Shown here one piece after another: positions 34,295-47,785 of a DNA stretch of 64,000 bases (the stretch's first letter is position 1; each line of letters starts with the position of its first letter). The position numbers were made by a program, and so were the translations under genes. Under the pieces are notes generated by a model, which was given only the letters and a program-made list of their open reading frames with translations, was not told the origin of the DNA and made no database searches. This DNA is from Sipunculus nudus (Eukaryota; Annelida; Sipuncula; Golfingiida; Sipunculidae), in contig CM049321.1 in assembly GCA_026874595.1 (NCBI GenBank), positions 17,886,979 to 17,950,978 of the forward strand, given 5' to 3'.

Positions 34295-36609
34295 TTTTTA
34301 GCTCAGCTGACTATAAGTCATCTGAGCTATAGTCGTGGTCCATTGTCCATCGTCCGTCCGTCTGTCCGTCCGTCCGTCCGTCCATCCGTATACGTGGCAC
34401 GTTTTGAAACCGTAAGACCTAGGAATCGAAAATTCAGCATAATGTTAGATGTCCCCAAGATCTCCTACCAAGCCGAAAACTGGGTCTTTGCGACTTCATT
34501 CCTTTGAGAAATTAAGGAAAAACCTCAATTTTTTATTAAAAACCTATTTTCACACTTCAGGACTGCCTAATATCAAAACCACTCATCTGTTTTTCCTCAT
34601 ATTTCCTATAAATAATCCTCTATATAATTCCTATGTACATGCCAGAAATTATGTCTGTATTATATAATTTAAAAAAGTTATGGGCCCAAACATAATGCAT
34701 TTTGTAAATAATCAGGAAAGAAATTTTATCACTTAACACAAAACGTGTTAAAGCTAAGCACTTTTTTTCCAGTAATATTACTTTTATTGATCAAAATTAA
34801 ATTGTATACCCAAAATTAGATGAAAATCTTTTAAATTTTTTAAAATATTAGCAAAAATAAAAAATTGGTACTTAAAATTTTGCCCAACTTTGACCATGGC
34901 ACGTTTTTTTTGCTGTAACTGCTGTGGATTTAATTTTCACAGCATGTTTTTGTTAGCATTTCAACTGTTAACACCAAAAATTTGAAACCAGTTGATCAAA
35001 AACTGTAGATTTTATACAAGTTTTCAAGCACCATGTCACATATTGCTGGTGTTATGCAGTTTGCTAGAGCTTAGCTCCCGAGCTTAGCTCCCGAGCTTCA
35101 GCTCTAAGTTCCTTAAATTTGGCATACAGTTAGATTTCTCCAAAATCCCCTACCATGCCAAGAATTTGGTCACTAGGACTTAATTCCTTCGAGATATCAA
35201 TGAAAAACTTCATTTTTCCATTAAAAACCCATTGTTACACTTTAAGACTACCTAATATCAAAACCACTGATCTGACTTTGATCATATATAATATACATAT
35301 TTTTCTATACATTCGCTATGCACATGCCAGAAATGATGTCAGTATTGTGTATTTTTTTTTAAGTTATGGGCCCAAACATAATGCACTTTTTTAAAAATCA
35401 AGAAATATATTTACTCACCTAAGATGAGAATTGCTGAAGCTGGAGACTTTTTGTCAGGAATATAACTTTATTTAATCAAGGTTTCGATTGTTTACCCAAA
35501 ATTAGATCTGAATTTTGCAGATTTTTCAAGTTATTAGCTTAAATAAAAAATCAGTACCCTAAATTTTGTCCAACTTTGGCAATGGCATGTTTTTTTTCTG
35601 TAAGCACTGTTGATTTAATTTTCACAGCATATATACATAAGGATTTAATCTTTTAAAATCTGAAATTTCAAAGGAATTGATTGAAAAGAGTAGCCTTTAT
35701 TCAAGTTTTCATACACCATGCCAAGTGTTGTTTACATCTAGCCCACCTAGTAGTAAAGCCTTCACTTGCATTATGTAACCCACCCCAGGCAGCTTGTCTT
35801 GGCTCAGCTGGGCCACTACTAGCAGGCTTCCCATCTGCCCTGCACACCCCCCCCCTAGATGATGTATTAACTAGATGAATGTTATAATTTTCTGTATTTC
35901 ATTTTATTCTTGGCTATGCTACATTTTAGATTTTGTATTTACCACCAGGGTTACAATGATTAAAGTGCACATTTAATTGTGTCTACAAAGTGGTGTATTG
36001 CTATGAAAGTGTGGATGTTCATCAGATAAGTAAATATCTTCCTTGAGAAGAGTAAAAACTTCACCAGGTGTGAAATTGACTATTTTTACCAGGAATAAAT
36101 TAAAGCTTAGATTGTAATCAGCATAATGATATTGTTTGTCCCTCATTCAACCAACAGTGTGTATACTTTATTTGAAAAGATGTTTTTATTTTACCAAATT
36201 TACAGAATCTTATTTTATTTTGGTGAATAAGATTAAGCATGTACTGAAAACTCCAATGTGCAAAACTTTTTAATAGTGATTCAAGGAATAATCTTGCAGA
36301 TGCCATGTTGTGGCATTATTTTCTTTTAAATTCAGTTTAAAAATTTGTGATTTAAAAATAATAAAAATATATGTGTATGCATAATATGACCCAATACGAG
36401 CTACACTCTGGAAGTATAATTATTGCAACTAAGAATTCTTATATTTTAACTTTTATTTTCAGTGTTTTTTTTAATACAAATTTATAAAACTTGTAAATAA
36501 AAAAAATTAATCAGATAAAAACTATTTTAATGGAAAAAGTGGATATGCTTAAATAATATATAAACTTAAATGTATTATTCCCTTGAATGTGAAATAAAGG
36601 TATTAGTCC
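34295..36609 (+). mobile_element. AGCTCAGCTGA-family element (copy C), 5' end intact
   Basis: TTTTTAGCTCAGCTGACTAT at 34295, (GTCC)n at 34350-34388, two 700-base units (about 34395-35100, 35105-35690), then a region with CATCTAGCCCACCTAGTAGT that is repeated at 39915-40880. It sits in the T-run of the preceding element and is cut at 36609, where copy B sequence begins. Confidence 0.75.
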
Positions 36610-39120
36610 AGACCTAGGAATCCAAAATTCGGCATAATGTTAGATGTCCCCAAGATCTCCTACCAAGCCAAAAACTGGGTCTTTGCAACTTCGTTCCTTT
36701 GAGAAATTATGGAAAAACCTCAATTTATTATTTAAAACCTATTTTCACACTTCAGGACTGCCTAATATCAAAACCACTTATCTGTTTTTCCTCATATTTA
36801 CCATAAATATTCCTCTATATAGTTCCTATGAACATGCCAGAAATTATGTCTGTATTATTTAATTTAAAAAAGTTATGGGCCCAAACATAATGCATTTTGT
36901 AAAAAATCAGGAAAGATATTTGATCATTAACACAAAAAACGTTAAAACTATTGACCTTTTTTCCAGTAATATAACTTTAATTAATCAAAATTAAATTGTA
37001 TACCCAAAATTAGATGAAAATCTTTTAAATTTTTAAAAATATTAATAAAAATAAAAATTGGTACCTTAAATTTTGCCCAACTTTGACCATGGCACGTTTT
37101 TTTCCTGTAATTACTGTGGATTTAATTTTCACAGCATGTTTTTGTTAGCATTTCAACTGTTAACACCAAAAATTTGAAACTAGTTGATCAAAAACTGTAG
37201 ATTTTAATCAAGTTTTCAAGCACCATGTAACATATTGTTTACATCAAGCTAGTGTTATGCAGTTTGCAAGAGCTCAGCTCCCCAGCTTCAGCTCTAAGTT
37301 CCTTAAATTTGGCATACAGTTAGATGTCTCCAAAATCCCCTACCATGCCAAGAATTTGTTCACTAGGACTTAATACCTTCGAGATATTAATGAAAAACTT
37401 CATTTTTCCATTAAAAACCCATTGTTACACTTCAGGACTGCCTAATATCAAAACCACTTATCTGTTTTTCCTCATATTTACCATAAATATTCCTCTATAT
37501 AGTTCCTATGAACATGCCAGAAATTATGTCTGTATTATTTAATTTAAAAAAGTTATGGGCCTAAACATAATGCATTTTGTAAAAAATCAGGAAAGATATT
37601 TGATCATTAACACAAAAAACGTTTAAACTATTGACCTTTTTTCCAGTAATATAACATTATTTAATCAAGATTCAATTGAATACCCAAAATTAGTTCTGAA
37701 TTTTTCAAATTTTATAAGTTATTAGTATAAATATAAAATTAGTACCTTAAATTTTGCCCAACTGTGACCATGGCACGTTTGTTTCCCGTGACCACTGTTG
37801 ATATAATTTTCATATCATGCACACATAAGGATTTCAGCTTTTTAGTTTAGAAAGCTGAAAGAAATTGGCCAAATATTGTAGCTTTTATTAATGTTTTTTA
37901 TGAGACCCTGTCAGACTTTGGCTCTCTCCAGCCCCTCTTGAGTCACTTGTATGTTGACCTTGTTGACCTTTCATCAAATTATGCACGCTTGAGGCGAGAA
38001 TCCAGGCAGCTTATGGCCAGCCACAGTTGATCCAGGTGTCCAACCCAACTCATCTAGTAGTTTTAACCAACAACATAACAATAAACAATAAATTAATAAT
38101 TTTTTATTGGTTTTTAATAACAAATTAAAGAAAAAATAGAAAAGGAATTTGTTAGTTCATAATAACAGGAAATTAACTTGCAGTTACTGATGATATAAGA
38201 ATCTTGTATCAATGGGTAGAATGTCACATATTCCAAATAACACCATGCAGTCACCTATGGCATTTTTCAGTTCAATTTTAATGATAAAGAAGTAAATCAT
38301 ATTATTCATTACTAATCATTAGGGATTATATGAAAGAAATTAATGATAGACAAAGATGCAGTTGATAATATTAATCTAGATTCCTACTGCGTCTAGTGTG
38401 TACATTGATGTGAAATTAGTCCAAAATGAATTTTTTACAGTTATTTTTTAATATAAATAAAAGCCATAAAACCAGGTACTTATGATCATTATTTAAATGT
38501 GTGAATTTTGTATATTCTGGATTCTCAACATCATTGTTTGGTGAAAACTGAATAAATACCAGACATGGTGCGAATACTTTGTAATTGTATTTCAATACAA
38601 ATATGATTATGTACTCCATTATAAAATTTCTTGCATAAAGAATGGGAATTCAGGTAAAAATGAAAGAATATGAATACTCGTGCAAATACTTTCAAAATGT
38701 ATTCATGAATGCATTCATGAATATATTCTTTTATATTATTTTAATAATCATATCAGTTATATTTCATTTTAAAAAATCATATGATTCTCTTATTATTTTT
38801 AATAAAAATTATATTTGGGACAATATTTGTAATTTTTTAATAAGTAGTTAAACTCTTATATTATATGTTCTGCTTATAAGTTATATGGCCAAGTCAAAAT
38901 CTGTGTGACAGTAGTACTCCATTTGTTAATAAAATAAATGAAATCAATCCTCTTCCCTGTCTCCAAAGGTACTATCAAAATCATACATAAGCTAAACAAC
39001 AACAACTCATAATACAGCTTATATTTATTACCACACAAAACCAGCATGTGCCTCATTTCTAAATAATATTTTTTTGTCATATATAACAGCTGAGCTTCGT
39101 GACCCATAGGTCCCTTGTTT
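36610..39120 (+). mobile_element. AGCTCAGCTGA-family element (copy B), 5' truncated, empty SINE site
   Basis: Starts inside the first unit (GACCTAGGAATCCAAAATTC) and follows copy A nearly base for base to the end CAGCTGAGC and GACCCATAGGTCCCTTGTT (39087-39120). It lacks the SINE of copy A. Its second unit carries a tract that matches its own first unit (about 37425-37655). Confidence 0.82.
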
Positions 39121-41738
39121 CCTGTAAGTACTGTGGATTTAATTTTTCACAGCATGTATACATAAGGATTTAATCTGTTAAAATCTGAAATTTGAAAATA
39201 AATGCTGCAAAATTAGGCTAGTCATTGAACTTTTTTGGAGGCTCTTGTTGTATTCCCTTACATTGTCAAGCAGTCCACTTTGATGACTGTAGGTCATTCA
39301 GTGCACATCTCTATGCTCCCCAGGCTGTTGGCATAATTTTAGATATCCCCAAAATCTCCTACCATACCGAAAATTGGGTCATTAGGACTTCGTTCCTTTG
39401 AGATATTAAGGAAAAAAACTCTGTTTTCCATAAAAAAAAGCCATTGTTACACTTCAAGGCTGCCTAATATCAAATCCACTGATCTGTTTTTAATGGTATT
39501 TAGTATTCACATTCTTCCATACATTTTCTATGAACATACCAAAAATTAGGTCAGTATTGGGTATTATTTTGAAGTTATGGGCCAAAACATAATGCAATTT
39601 TTTAAAAAATCAGGAAATATGTTTACTCACCTAACATGAGAATTGCTGAACCTAGAGACTTTTTTCAGGAATATGACTTTATTTAATCAAGATTCAATTG
39701 TTTACCCAAAATTAGATCTGAATTTTGCAAATTTTTCAAGTTATTAGCATAAATAAAAAATCAATACCTTAAATTTTGTCCAACTTTGGCACTGTTGATT
39801 TAATTTTAACAGCATATATACATAAGGATTTAATCTTTAAAAATCTGATATTTCAAAGAAATTGATTGGAAAGAATAGCTTTTATTCATGTTTTCATACA
39901 CCATGTCAAGTGTTGTTTACATCTAGCCCACCTAGTAGTACAGCCTTCACTTGCATTATGTTACCCACCCCAGGCAACTTGCCTTAGGTCAGCTTGGCCA
40001 CTACCAGCAGGCTTCCCCTCTGCCCTGCACTCCCCCCCCCCCCCAGATGGTGCATAAACTAGATGAATGTTATTATTTTCTGTATTTGATTCATTCTTAT
40101 TCTAGGCTATGCTACATTTTAGATTTTGTATTGTACCAACAGGGTTACAATGATTAAAGTGTACATTTAATTGTGTCCACAAAGTGGTGTATTGCTGTGA
40201 AAGTGTGGATGTTCATCAGATAGGTAATTCCTTACTTCAGAAGAGTAAAAACTTCACCAGGTGTGAAATTTACTATTTTTTCCAGTAATAAATTAAAACT
40301 GGGATAGTAATTAGCACAATGATATTGTTTGTCCCTCATTCAACCAACAGTGTGTATACTTTATTTGAAAAGATGTTTTATTTTATCAAATTTACTGAAT
40401 CTTTTATTTTATTTTGGTGAATAAAATTAAGCATGTACTGAAAACTCCAGTGTGCAAAACTTTTTAATAGTGATTCAAGAAATATTCTTGTAGATGCCAT
40501 GTTGTGGCATTATTTTCTTTTAAATTCAGTTTAAACATTTATGATTTAAAAATAATAAAATATATGTGTATGCATAATATGACCCAATATGAGCTGCACT
40601 CTGGGTATATGATGATTGCAACTTTTGCAACAATTCTAATATTTTAACTTATAGTTTCAGTTTTTTATTCTGTATATATAATGATTGCAACTTTTGCAAC
40701 AATTCTAATATTTTAACTTATATTTTCAGGTTTTTTTATTACAAATTTATAAAACCTGTAAATAAAAAAAAATGATTCAGATAAAAACTTCTTAATGGAA
40801 AAAGCGGATATGCTTAAAAAAATAGGATTATTTATAACCTTAAATGCATTATTCCCTTGAAAGTGAAATAAAGGTATTAGTCCATTCTGTCCACTTGTCT
40901 GTCCATCTGTAAATTTTCATATGCTTCACAGTATCTCAAAACTTTTACTGTTTTTCTTCATGACAGTCTTGTCAGAGTATTAGTTTGCAATCATATATTT
41001 AGAACTTTACTATAACCAAGTAGGAGGGCCCCTTTCCTCTTAGCTTTTCATATTCTTATATAAATGAAAAACATTACAATAGAATATTTCTACATCCAAC
41101 TTCGTGCTGCCCTCACTTTTCCCTTCTCCGAACCCCATCCCAAAGTCAGCCTCAGTAAGCAAAAACAAGATGAATCAGATATATTCATACTTTAATATTT
41201 TGTATAACTATTCGTCCATAGGTACCTATGTACATGCCAGAAATTATGTCAATATTGTGTAATATGTAGACATAGTGGGCATCACAATAATGTACCTTGT
41301 CAAGACTAAAGAGATATTGTGTCATACAGTCACAAATTCATAAATCACTTCATCAGCATAGTTAATCATAACATCATATCTGTCAAATTGAAAGCTTGCA
41401 GACTACCATACACTTTAGATCCTTCAACAAATAGCCTTATCATCATTCTACTACTGCTTATTACTGCTGTCATTGCATTCATATTTGCTCAAATATATCA
41501 CAATTTTCAACCCCTCCTAAATAAATAAAAAATAAACCACTATATTTTACTCTATTAATCCATCAGTCAGGTTATTTCATTTGTCATTTTCTCACATATT
41601 ACATTACATTCCTTTATAATAGCCCAACATGTCCATGATATTCATAAGCTTTATCGACTCGATATAGTATCACAGTGGAGAAACATACATAGTCCAATCA
41701 CGATCAGCTGAGCGCCGTGACCCATGGGTCACTTGTTT
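39121..41738 (+). mobile_element. AGCTCAGCTGA-family element (copy D), 3' part
   Basis: Starts in the middle of a unit (CTGTAAGTACTGTGGATTTA), contains one further unit (39330-39850) and the CATCTAGCCCACCTAGTAGT region, then a tail with CTGTCCACTTGTCTGTCC and the end CAGCTGAGC plus TGACCCATGGGTCACTTGT (41705-41738). It is partly a duplicate of copy C. Confidence 0.75.
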
Positions 41739-41739
41739 T

Positions 41740-42720
41740 ATACGGCCGTCTATGACTGAACGTATTATATGGTATACCCACGGTCCGTCAGTCCGTCTGT
41801 CTTTCTGTCCGGCCGTGAACATTTTAATGTCACCGTGAAAACTTTTTGGCGCTTTAATGGATTTTCACGTAACTCGTCACAACCACTTACCAATTGATTC
41901 TCTCTCTCCCAAGTTTGATTATGGGTGAAATCCACTCATAATTAATCTGGTCAGAGGTCACTAGGCTACGTTGTGGTACGTGTCGCTGAGATAATTTAAC
42001 AGGAATATGATGGATACTGATAAAACTCAACATTAATATTAACCAATATAATATCTCGCCTAAGTTCAATTTCCAGCAAAATCCGTGCATATATAATGAG
42101 GTCAGAGGTGACCAGACTTTGGTTGGCTCCGTGATGACTGACTAAAAATCTGAAGGATATTCATGAAACTCAGTATCTACATTTACCAATAGAGTTTCTC
42201 ACCTGGATTACATTCTTAGCAAATTTCACACATATTACATGAGGTCAGAGGTCACCAGGCTACTTTGTGGTATTACCTTGTGTCTTTGAATTTACTTTTA
42301 GTGTCGCCTTGAGGTTTACTGGATTTTCACGAAACTCGCCATAATTACTTAACGTGCGTTCGATTATAAACAAAATCCACGCATATTTAATCGGGTCAGA
42401 GGTCACCAGGTTACCAGAAACATAATGCATTAAAAAAAACTCAAAAGAAATATTAACCAATACAATATCTCACCGAAGTTTGATTTCTTGCAACTTCCAT
42501 TTATGTTTAAAGAGGTCAGAGATCACCAGACTGCGGTAGAGTTGTCACAGGTACCCAAAAATCTGAAGGATTAACATGAAGCTCATTATGAAAATAACCA
42601 ATAGAGTTTCTCACCAGAATCACACATTCGGCAAAATTCACTCGTATTTAATGAGGTCAAAGGGTACAACATAAGCGAGGGGCTTTTTTAAGCACAATTT
42701 GTGGTGCTATTGTTTATCAT
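41740..42720 (+). mobile_element. Element with about 140-150-bp units carrying GGTCAGAGGTCACCAG
   Basis: Starts near ACGGCCGTCTATGACTGAAC with a GTCC/GTCT-rich patch (41785-41815). Units with GAGGTCAGAGGTCACCAG, ATTTTCACG-AACTC and ACCAATA-A-TATCTC recur at about 41945, 42100, 42242, 42394, 42510 and 42650. A hairpin AGCACAATTTGTGGTGCT lies near 42690-42707. No target duplication was defined. Confidence 0.6.
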
Positions 42721-43253
42721 ATGTATTGGTTTTGTATTATTACATTGGATGTTGGTTTCTCTGTTATTATTACACCTGCTGTATGAATAAATGCTGTAAA
42801 TTATTCAAATTACTCAGATAGTCAAATGTATTAAAAAACTGAGAAATATTAAGAAGCTAAGAAGCGATAATCGGAGTCCTCATGGAATTATTATTGTAAT
42901 CAACTTCATTTTGTACATCAATTACAGACTGTCAAATGATCCTGTTTTTCATACTTTCTTCATTTTTTAGCCTCGGTTCTGTTTTACCTCCCAATTTTTT
43001 CAAAATACTTAATTTCCCTCCTTTATTTATTTTTTTTTGGTGACATTCAATTTCAGAGTTGAATGAATGTGGAATTGCTCTTGTCATCTCATAAGTAATC
43101 TCAACATTGGCAATGTGGAGCACAATACGATCACGAAAATACGGTTACACACTGAGTAACATGCAAAAATATTCAAATATATTCTAGATAATATTACTTT
43201 TTTTCGATTTCACAATCATATCTGGAGAATGTGAATGAAATATTTTATCGTGT

Positions 43254-43526
43254 GTGTGGTCTCATTTCTACATTTGTCCTACTTTTTCCATCAGTTTTCC
43301 AACTTTTATGCGACCTTTTCTGTATTTCTACCGTCTTCTGTCCTATGTTTTCATGAGCGTGTTCTTGACGGCCTGCATTTATATCCTAAAGATGGCGTTA
43401 AAAAGTGCACCGATTGCACCGATCCTATCGTGTATGTGTGCCTGTACCGTGTATGTGTACATACTGTCCTTTCAAGTGAGAGAAGAACGGGTGATCTGGG
43501 TTATGTCTTTTGATCAACACTTGTGA
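43254..43526 (+). CDS. Possible small hydrophobic ORF, unknown
   Basis: 90 residues, ATG to stop, with two hydrophobic stretches (FYRLLSYVFMSVFLTACIYI and APILSCMCACTVYVYILSF) and a charged end (VREERVIWVM). AATAAA follows at about 43640. I recognise no family, the overlapping frame is also open, and there is no splice or promoter support. It may be chance. Confidence 0.2.
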   Translation: MWSHFYICPTFSISFPTFMRPFLYFYRLLSYVFMSVFLTACIYILKMALKSAPIAPILSCMCACTVYVYILSFQVREERVIWVMSFDQHL

Positions 43527-44309
43527 TGTAGAAACCATACAATGAATTTAAATATCATTTAGTATATACGGATGTTGTAAATGTGTCTAAGAAATAGAAT
43601 GAATCTGTTTTATAACATTCTGTCGATTGTATATGAAATAAATATGGTTAAGCTCTATTGACTGAAGGATTTACTCTTAGGCAGTTATCCCTAACGTAAT
43701 TGCCTCCGCCAGAAGGTACATATATAGGCGATCATTCCCATTCGTGTGAATGAGCGTGTGTGTTTGTTCGTAACATAACACCGGCAATCCCTTTAAATTT
43801 TCAGGGCTCCTCGGCTGTAGAACTGTTAACAATAAAGAATCGAATAGATTTTGGTGTGGGTGATCCGGGTCAAGGAAGAACTTCCAGGAATATTACTAAA
43901 TATATATGCATTCACATGTGCCCGATTATATATGGAAATATGGGTCGAATTAGTGAGTGCAGGAACATTAAGGACCGCCCACATGGCCGACATGCCTAGC
44001 TGTTGATACTTTGGATATTAGGCCCCAAAACATAAACTATTGTAATCAACTTCAGATTTTCCATAGGTATATGTTAATACGAATATATAATATACAAGTT
44101 AGGCTTTGTTTCCAGATTTACCTTCTATAATGAATGAAAACAACGTTGTAGAAATGCGATATTTTTTGGCCTAGCGTATCCCAGGAAATCAACTACCAAC
44201 AGATATCTTCAGCAAATTTTCTCTTTGCTCATCCATGAAGTGTTGAAACAAGGTTGAGACTTTTGTCATGTTAAGAACGTTGTTGCGGTGAAGTTGGGTT
44301 CAAATCCGG

Positions 44310-44765
44310 ACTTTGTCTCGAGTTGAGTCCCTTTTTTAAGGGACTCTGATCTAGGACTCGAGGGTCCTGTACTTTGACTCGAAGACAAGGATTCGGGAAA
44401 TCATTACGAGTTAATATCAAGGGCAGTAGGTAAAAGCTCTGACACACACACAAAAAATAAACTTAATGCATGTGGGAAATACAGAATATTAAAAAAAAGA
44501 TTAACTCTGCTTCGGAAGCTAAATCTAATTAAGCATTAAAAAAAATTAATACATGTAAATGTAAAATAATATAAATACAAATGATAAAATCGAGTTTCCT
44601 TTGTTAATCTCGTTCAGTATGGGACGCTGACTTGGACTTGTGTTTCAAATGACACTGACTCAAAGAAGGTGGATTTGAATTTCAAGGACTCTGACTTTGA
44701 CCCGGACTCGAGTAGCTTGGACTCGAGACTTGCACTCGGACTCGGATTTCCGTGAGCTTGATTGC
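44310..44765. repeat. Scattered GACTCGAG-type short repeats
   Basis: GACTCGAG, GACTCGGA, GGACTCGAGG and GACTCTGACTT recur many times in about 450 bases. No fixed unit length was found. Confidence 0.55.
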
Positions 44766-46195
44766 ACCACGGCTCTGTCGTGAAAATTGATTGACAATAT
44801 TTCACTGAAACGATGAAATTTACCCGTAAGATTCTTCGATGTCTTCTTTTAGTATAAGACGGTGGATGTATTTTTACGCCGTATGAAGTACACCTTTATG
44901 GTTATACCTTAAATACAACACCATATATTTTGTATTTGTTTTGAAACATTGATATGGTCTATGTTTAAACCTGATCCATATCGTCTATACATACTTACAC
45001 CGGCTCACCTCGTACAAAACATGCACGGACTAGCTATTGTTGTTCGTGACCTATAGATACCTAAAAAGTTATTTGTTATCAGTAAAGTTTGACAACGCCG
45101 TCCAGTGGCGGATTGAGAGAGGGGCGCTGTAACATCTCTCATTTTATCTGTTTATTTTTTCAGTAATATGTAATTAATTTTCCTTCTTTTAGATTTTTTT
45201 TCATTCCAAAGCAATTTAATTATTCGGTCATCCACAATTTTTTACTTTCTAATTCATAAGTTGAGAATATTAATGAACAGCTCTGTGATTTGAGGCATAA
45301 CACCGATGTATGTAGCATAATATATTACAAACGACTGAATGTTTGGAATTTCCAGTTTATATCCTAATTTTGTAGAAATAATGGTACATGGAATTGTATC
45401 TGACTTTTTAACACGGGATCATTGTCCATAAACTGTGAATTGTAAGTTATACTGTGTTTTTGTTACCGTAGTTTGTTTTATTGTTCATTGAAAGGTTTGG
45501 GGCATATTATATCTACTTATTTAGGCCAATGAATTACTCTTTTATTAATACTTACAATTTTTCGCTAAATGTTCAAAGTAAACTACTGCTATCAGATTTG
45601 GGCAACTGATGGTTGGCTGAATTACTGCTGCCGACCGTTGTTATGAGCCCACGAAAAGTTGGTGCACGCGACCGTGTCGTTTCCAAGGTGACAGGTGTAT
45701 TGCACTATGTGTAGAACACTCGCGGTATATATCTTGACAATTATAGTTCATATATATTAAACTAAGTACGTCGAACTAGACGTGATTAAACAGAATGACC
45801 AGATAAGACATGCTATGTTTGGGGATAACACCGTGGATGATGCTACTTTACAGTAGGGGTGATACGCCAGCGATAAAAATGTTGATTAATATTATCGTTG
45901 AAAAATGCAGTAAGATTAAACGATTCAATTTGAAGTTAAAACAACTAAATTATATTTTTCTGAAAATCAGCAAGTTTTGTTAATTATATTATAATAAATG
46001 AAGGGTTCATATGTAGTGCCCTCCCCTCCAACCTTAGTTGACAAGGTGTCCCCAAAGTAACCATTGCTAAGCAATGCACACTCTCTCAAAGCATACGTCA
46101 GATAAAGCGCGCCAACTATTCAGACTTGTTTTGCTGAATGAGGGTTTTACAAAGAGTCTTTAACAGTCTCCTAGAACCTTTTTCAACAGCACAGC

Positions 46196-46339
46196 ATGGC
46201 AGAATTTCAGCACGGGTTGTTCGGCTGCTTTGATAACTGTGGAGTCTGCGTTTTATCGTACTTTGTCCCCTGTTACCAAGTCGGGAAGATCGCTGAAGCT
46301 CTCGGGGACGGTTGTTGTGTCAATGGCTGCTTTGCTTTG
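46196..46339 (+). CDS. PLAC8-family exon 1
   Basis: 48 codons from ATG to the donor GTGAGT at 46340, phase 0. It contains GCFDNCGVCVLSYFVPCYQV and GDGCCVNGCFAL, the Cys-rich N-terminal half of the domain. Reading on past the donor gives only an unrelated hydrophobic tail to a stop at about 46396. Confidence 0.9.
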
Positions 46340-46889
46340 GTGAGTACGCTATTCCTCGTAGACTGGAGTTTTAATTTCATGTATATATTTTGTTAATAAA
46401 AATAAACAAATTATTTCTCTTTAATGAACTGCTTTAATGTGATATTAGAAGGATTTAACAGGAATGGACACAGGAAATTAATATGTATATAAAAGCTACC
46501 CTAAAAATCATTTAAATCCATCCATAAAGATCTTTGCAGGGCTAAGAGTCTAAAACAGAGACAGAAACAGATAAACAGACGGACAAACTAGCAAGGATGA
46601 AACTATGGTAGAGGAAAACATTCCAGTCAGTCGGTACAGTATGAATAGTTGTGGTCACAGGTGTGCCTTTGGTAAATAATGGCTTGGAATAGAAAGCCGT
46701 CGGAAAACCACATATCTATAGCCACGGAGAGCACGGAGTAGTGTTTTATTATTTTTATTGTGACATGTACATCATATTGTAATATACAACTGAATACGGT
46801 TATTACGATTGCCGTTTACCCGAGTGGTTTACGGTTAAGAAAATGAGGGAGAACAGTTAATGAGAAGTATGTGCCTCTCTCTCACACAC

Positions 46890-46986
<97 letters not shown>

Positions 46987-47729
46987 GGGTCGTACTAACG
47001 AATTTCCGCCTGTCTCAGACAGGCAAACACGCGCACGGAATGGCATTTTTGAATATGTCTTTTTTTTTCTCACTCAGCACTCTCACTTATGTTTATATTT
47101 TCACTTTCAAGGGTTAAAGGTTAATTGCGACTTTTTAAAGTTGTTTAACTTCCAGGTTTCATGTACATAGCCACAACACACAGGGTCAAACATACTACAG
47201 TGGGCCATAACATAACCCCCGGGCCACCTGCGACTATCACTCCCATGACGTCGAGTTGTTGGTCAAGCGTCCACTATCAGGGCCCCGACGAGGGCCCGAG
47301 TAGGCGTTATCAGGTTTAAAGGATCCTTCAGGTCACGAGTTTGGTTCGTTTATCAAGTGCACAAGATAACATAGCTATCACAAAGCAAACTTTTGTGAGC
47401 TTCTCTGATAGACCAGCGGGCTGGGACCCGTGGTTCTTCCTCGTACGTGACTGTATGAGACCCCACGCCCGGAATCCAGGTTTCAATATGTACGATTTCA
47501 TACGTGCGATTTACGACTCTCTGCTACAGACATGGATTATAACTGAACAAGTGTAATACTAGATAATTGTATTAGTTAGTGAAAATACTATATTAATAAA
47601 TTTGATTTAATAAAATAACGAAGCATTTATCTACTAGCTCGTCATGATACAGGTTTGCATAAAACCTTAACATATAAAAGTGGGTACACATACATAGTTT
47701 ATTAATAAAATAATTTATTTCTCAGAAAG

Positions 47730-47785
<56 letters not shown>

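Larger units (their letters stand above)
42721..46195. other. Intergenic DNA upstream of PLAC8
   Basis: Less repetitive than its surroundings. It holds a 91-codon ORF (43254-43526) of unknown standing and a stretch around 44310-44760 with scattered GACTCGAG, GACTCGGA and similar short motifs. A PLAC8 promoter should lie just before 46196, but no TATA box or initiator could be fixed. Confidence 0.45.

Noticed and set aside
41319-41528. Single-TM ORF ending in NFQPLLNK
   Set aside because: It lies within a repeat element tail, has no family likeness and no expression signals.
46860-47170. ORFs with SLSLSL and IYIYIY runs
   Set aside because: Translations of the (CT)n(TA)n microsatellite.
47341-47556. 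71-codon ORF in the GC-richer PLAC8 intron patch
   Set aside because: No flanking splice sites in phase; exons 1 and 2 already join in phase 0 to a complete domain.
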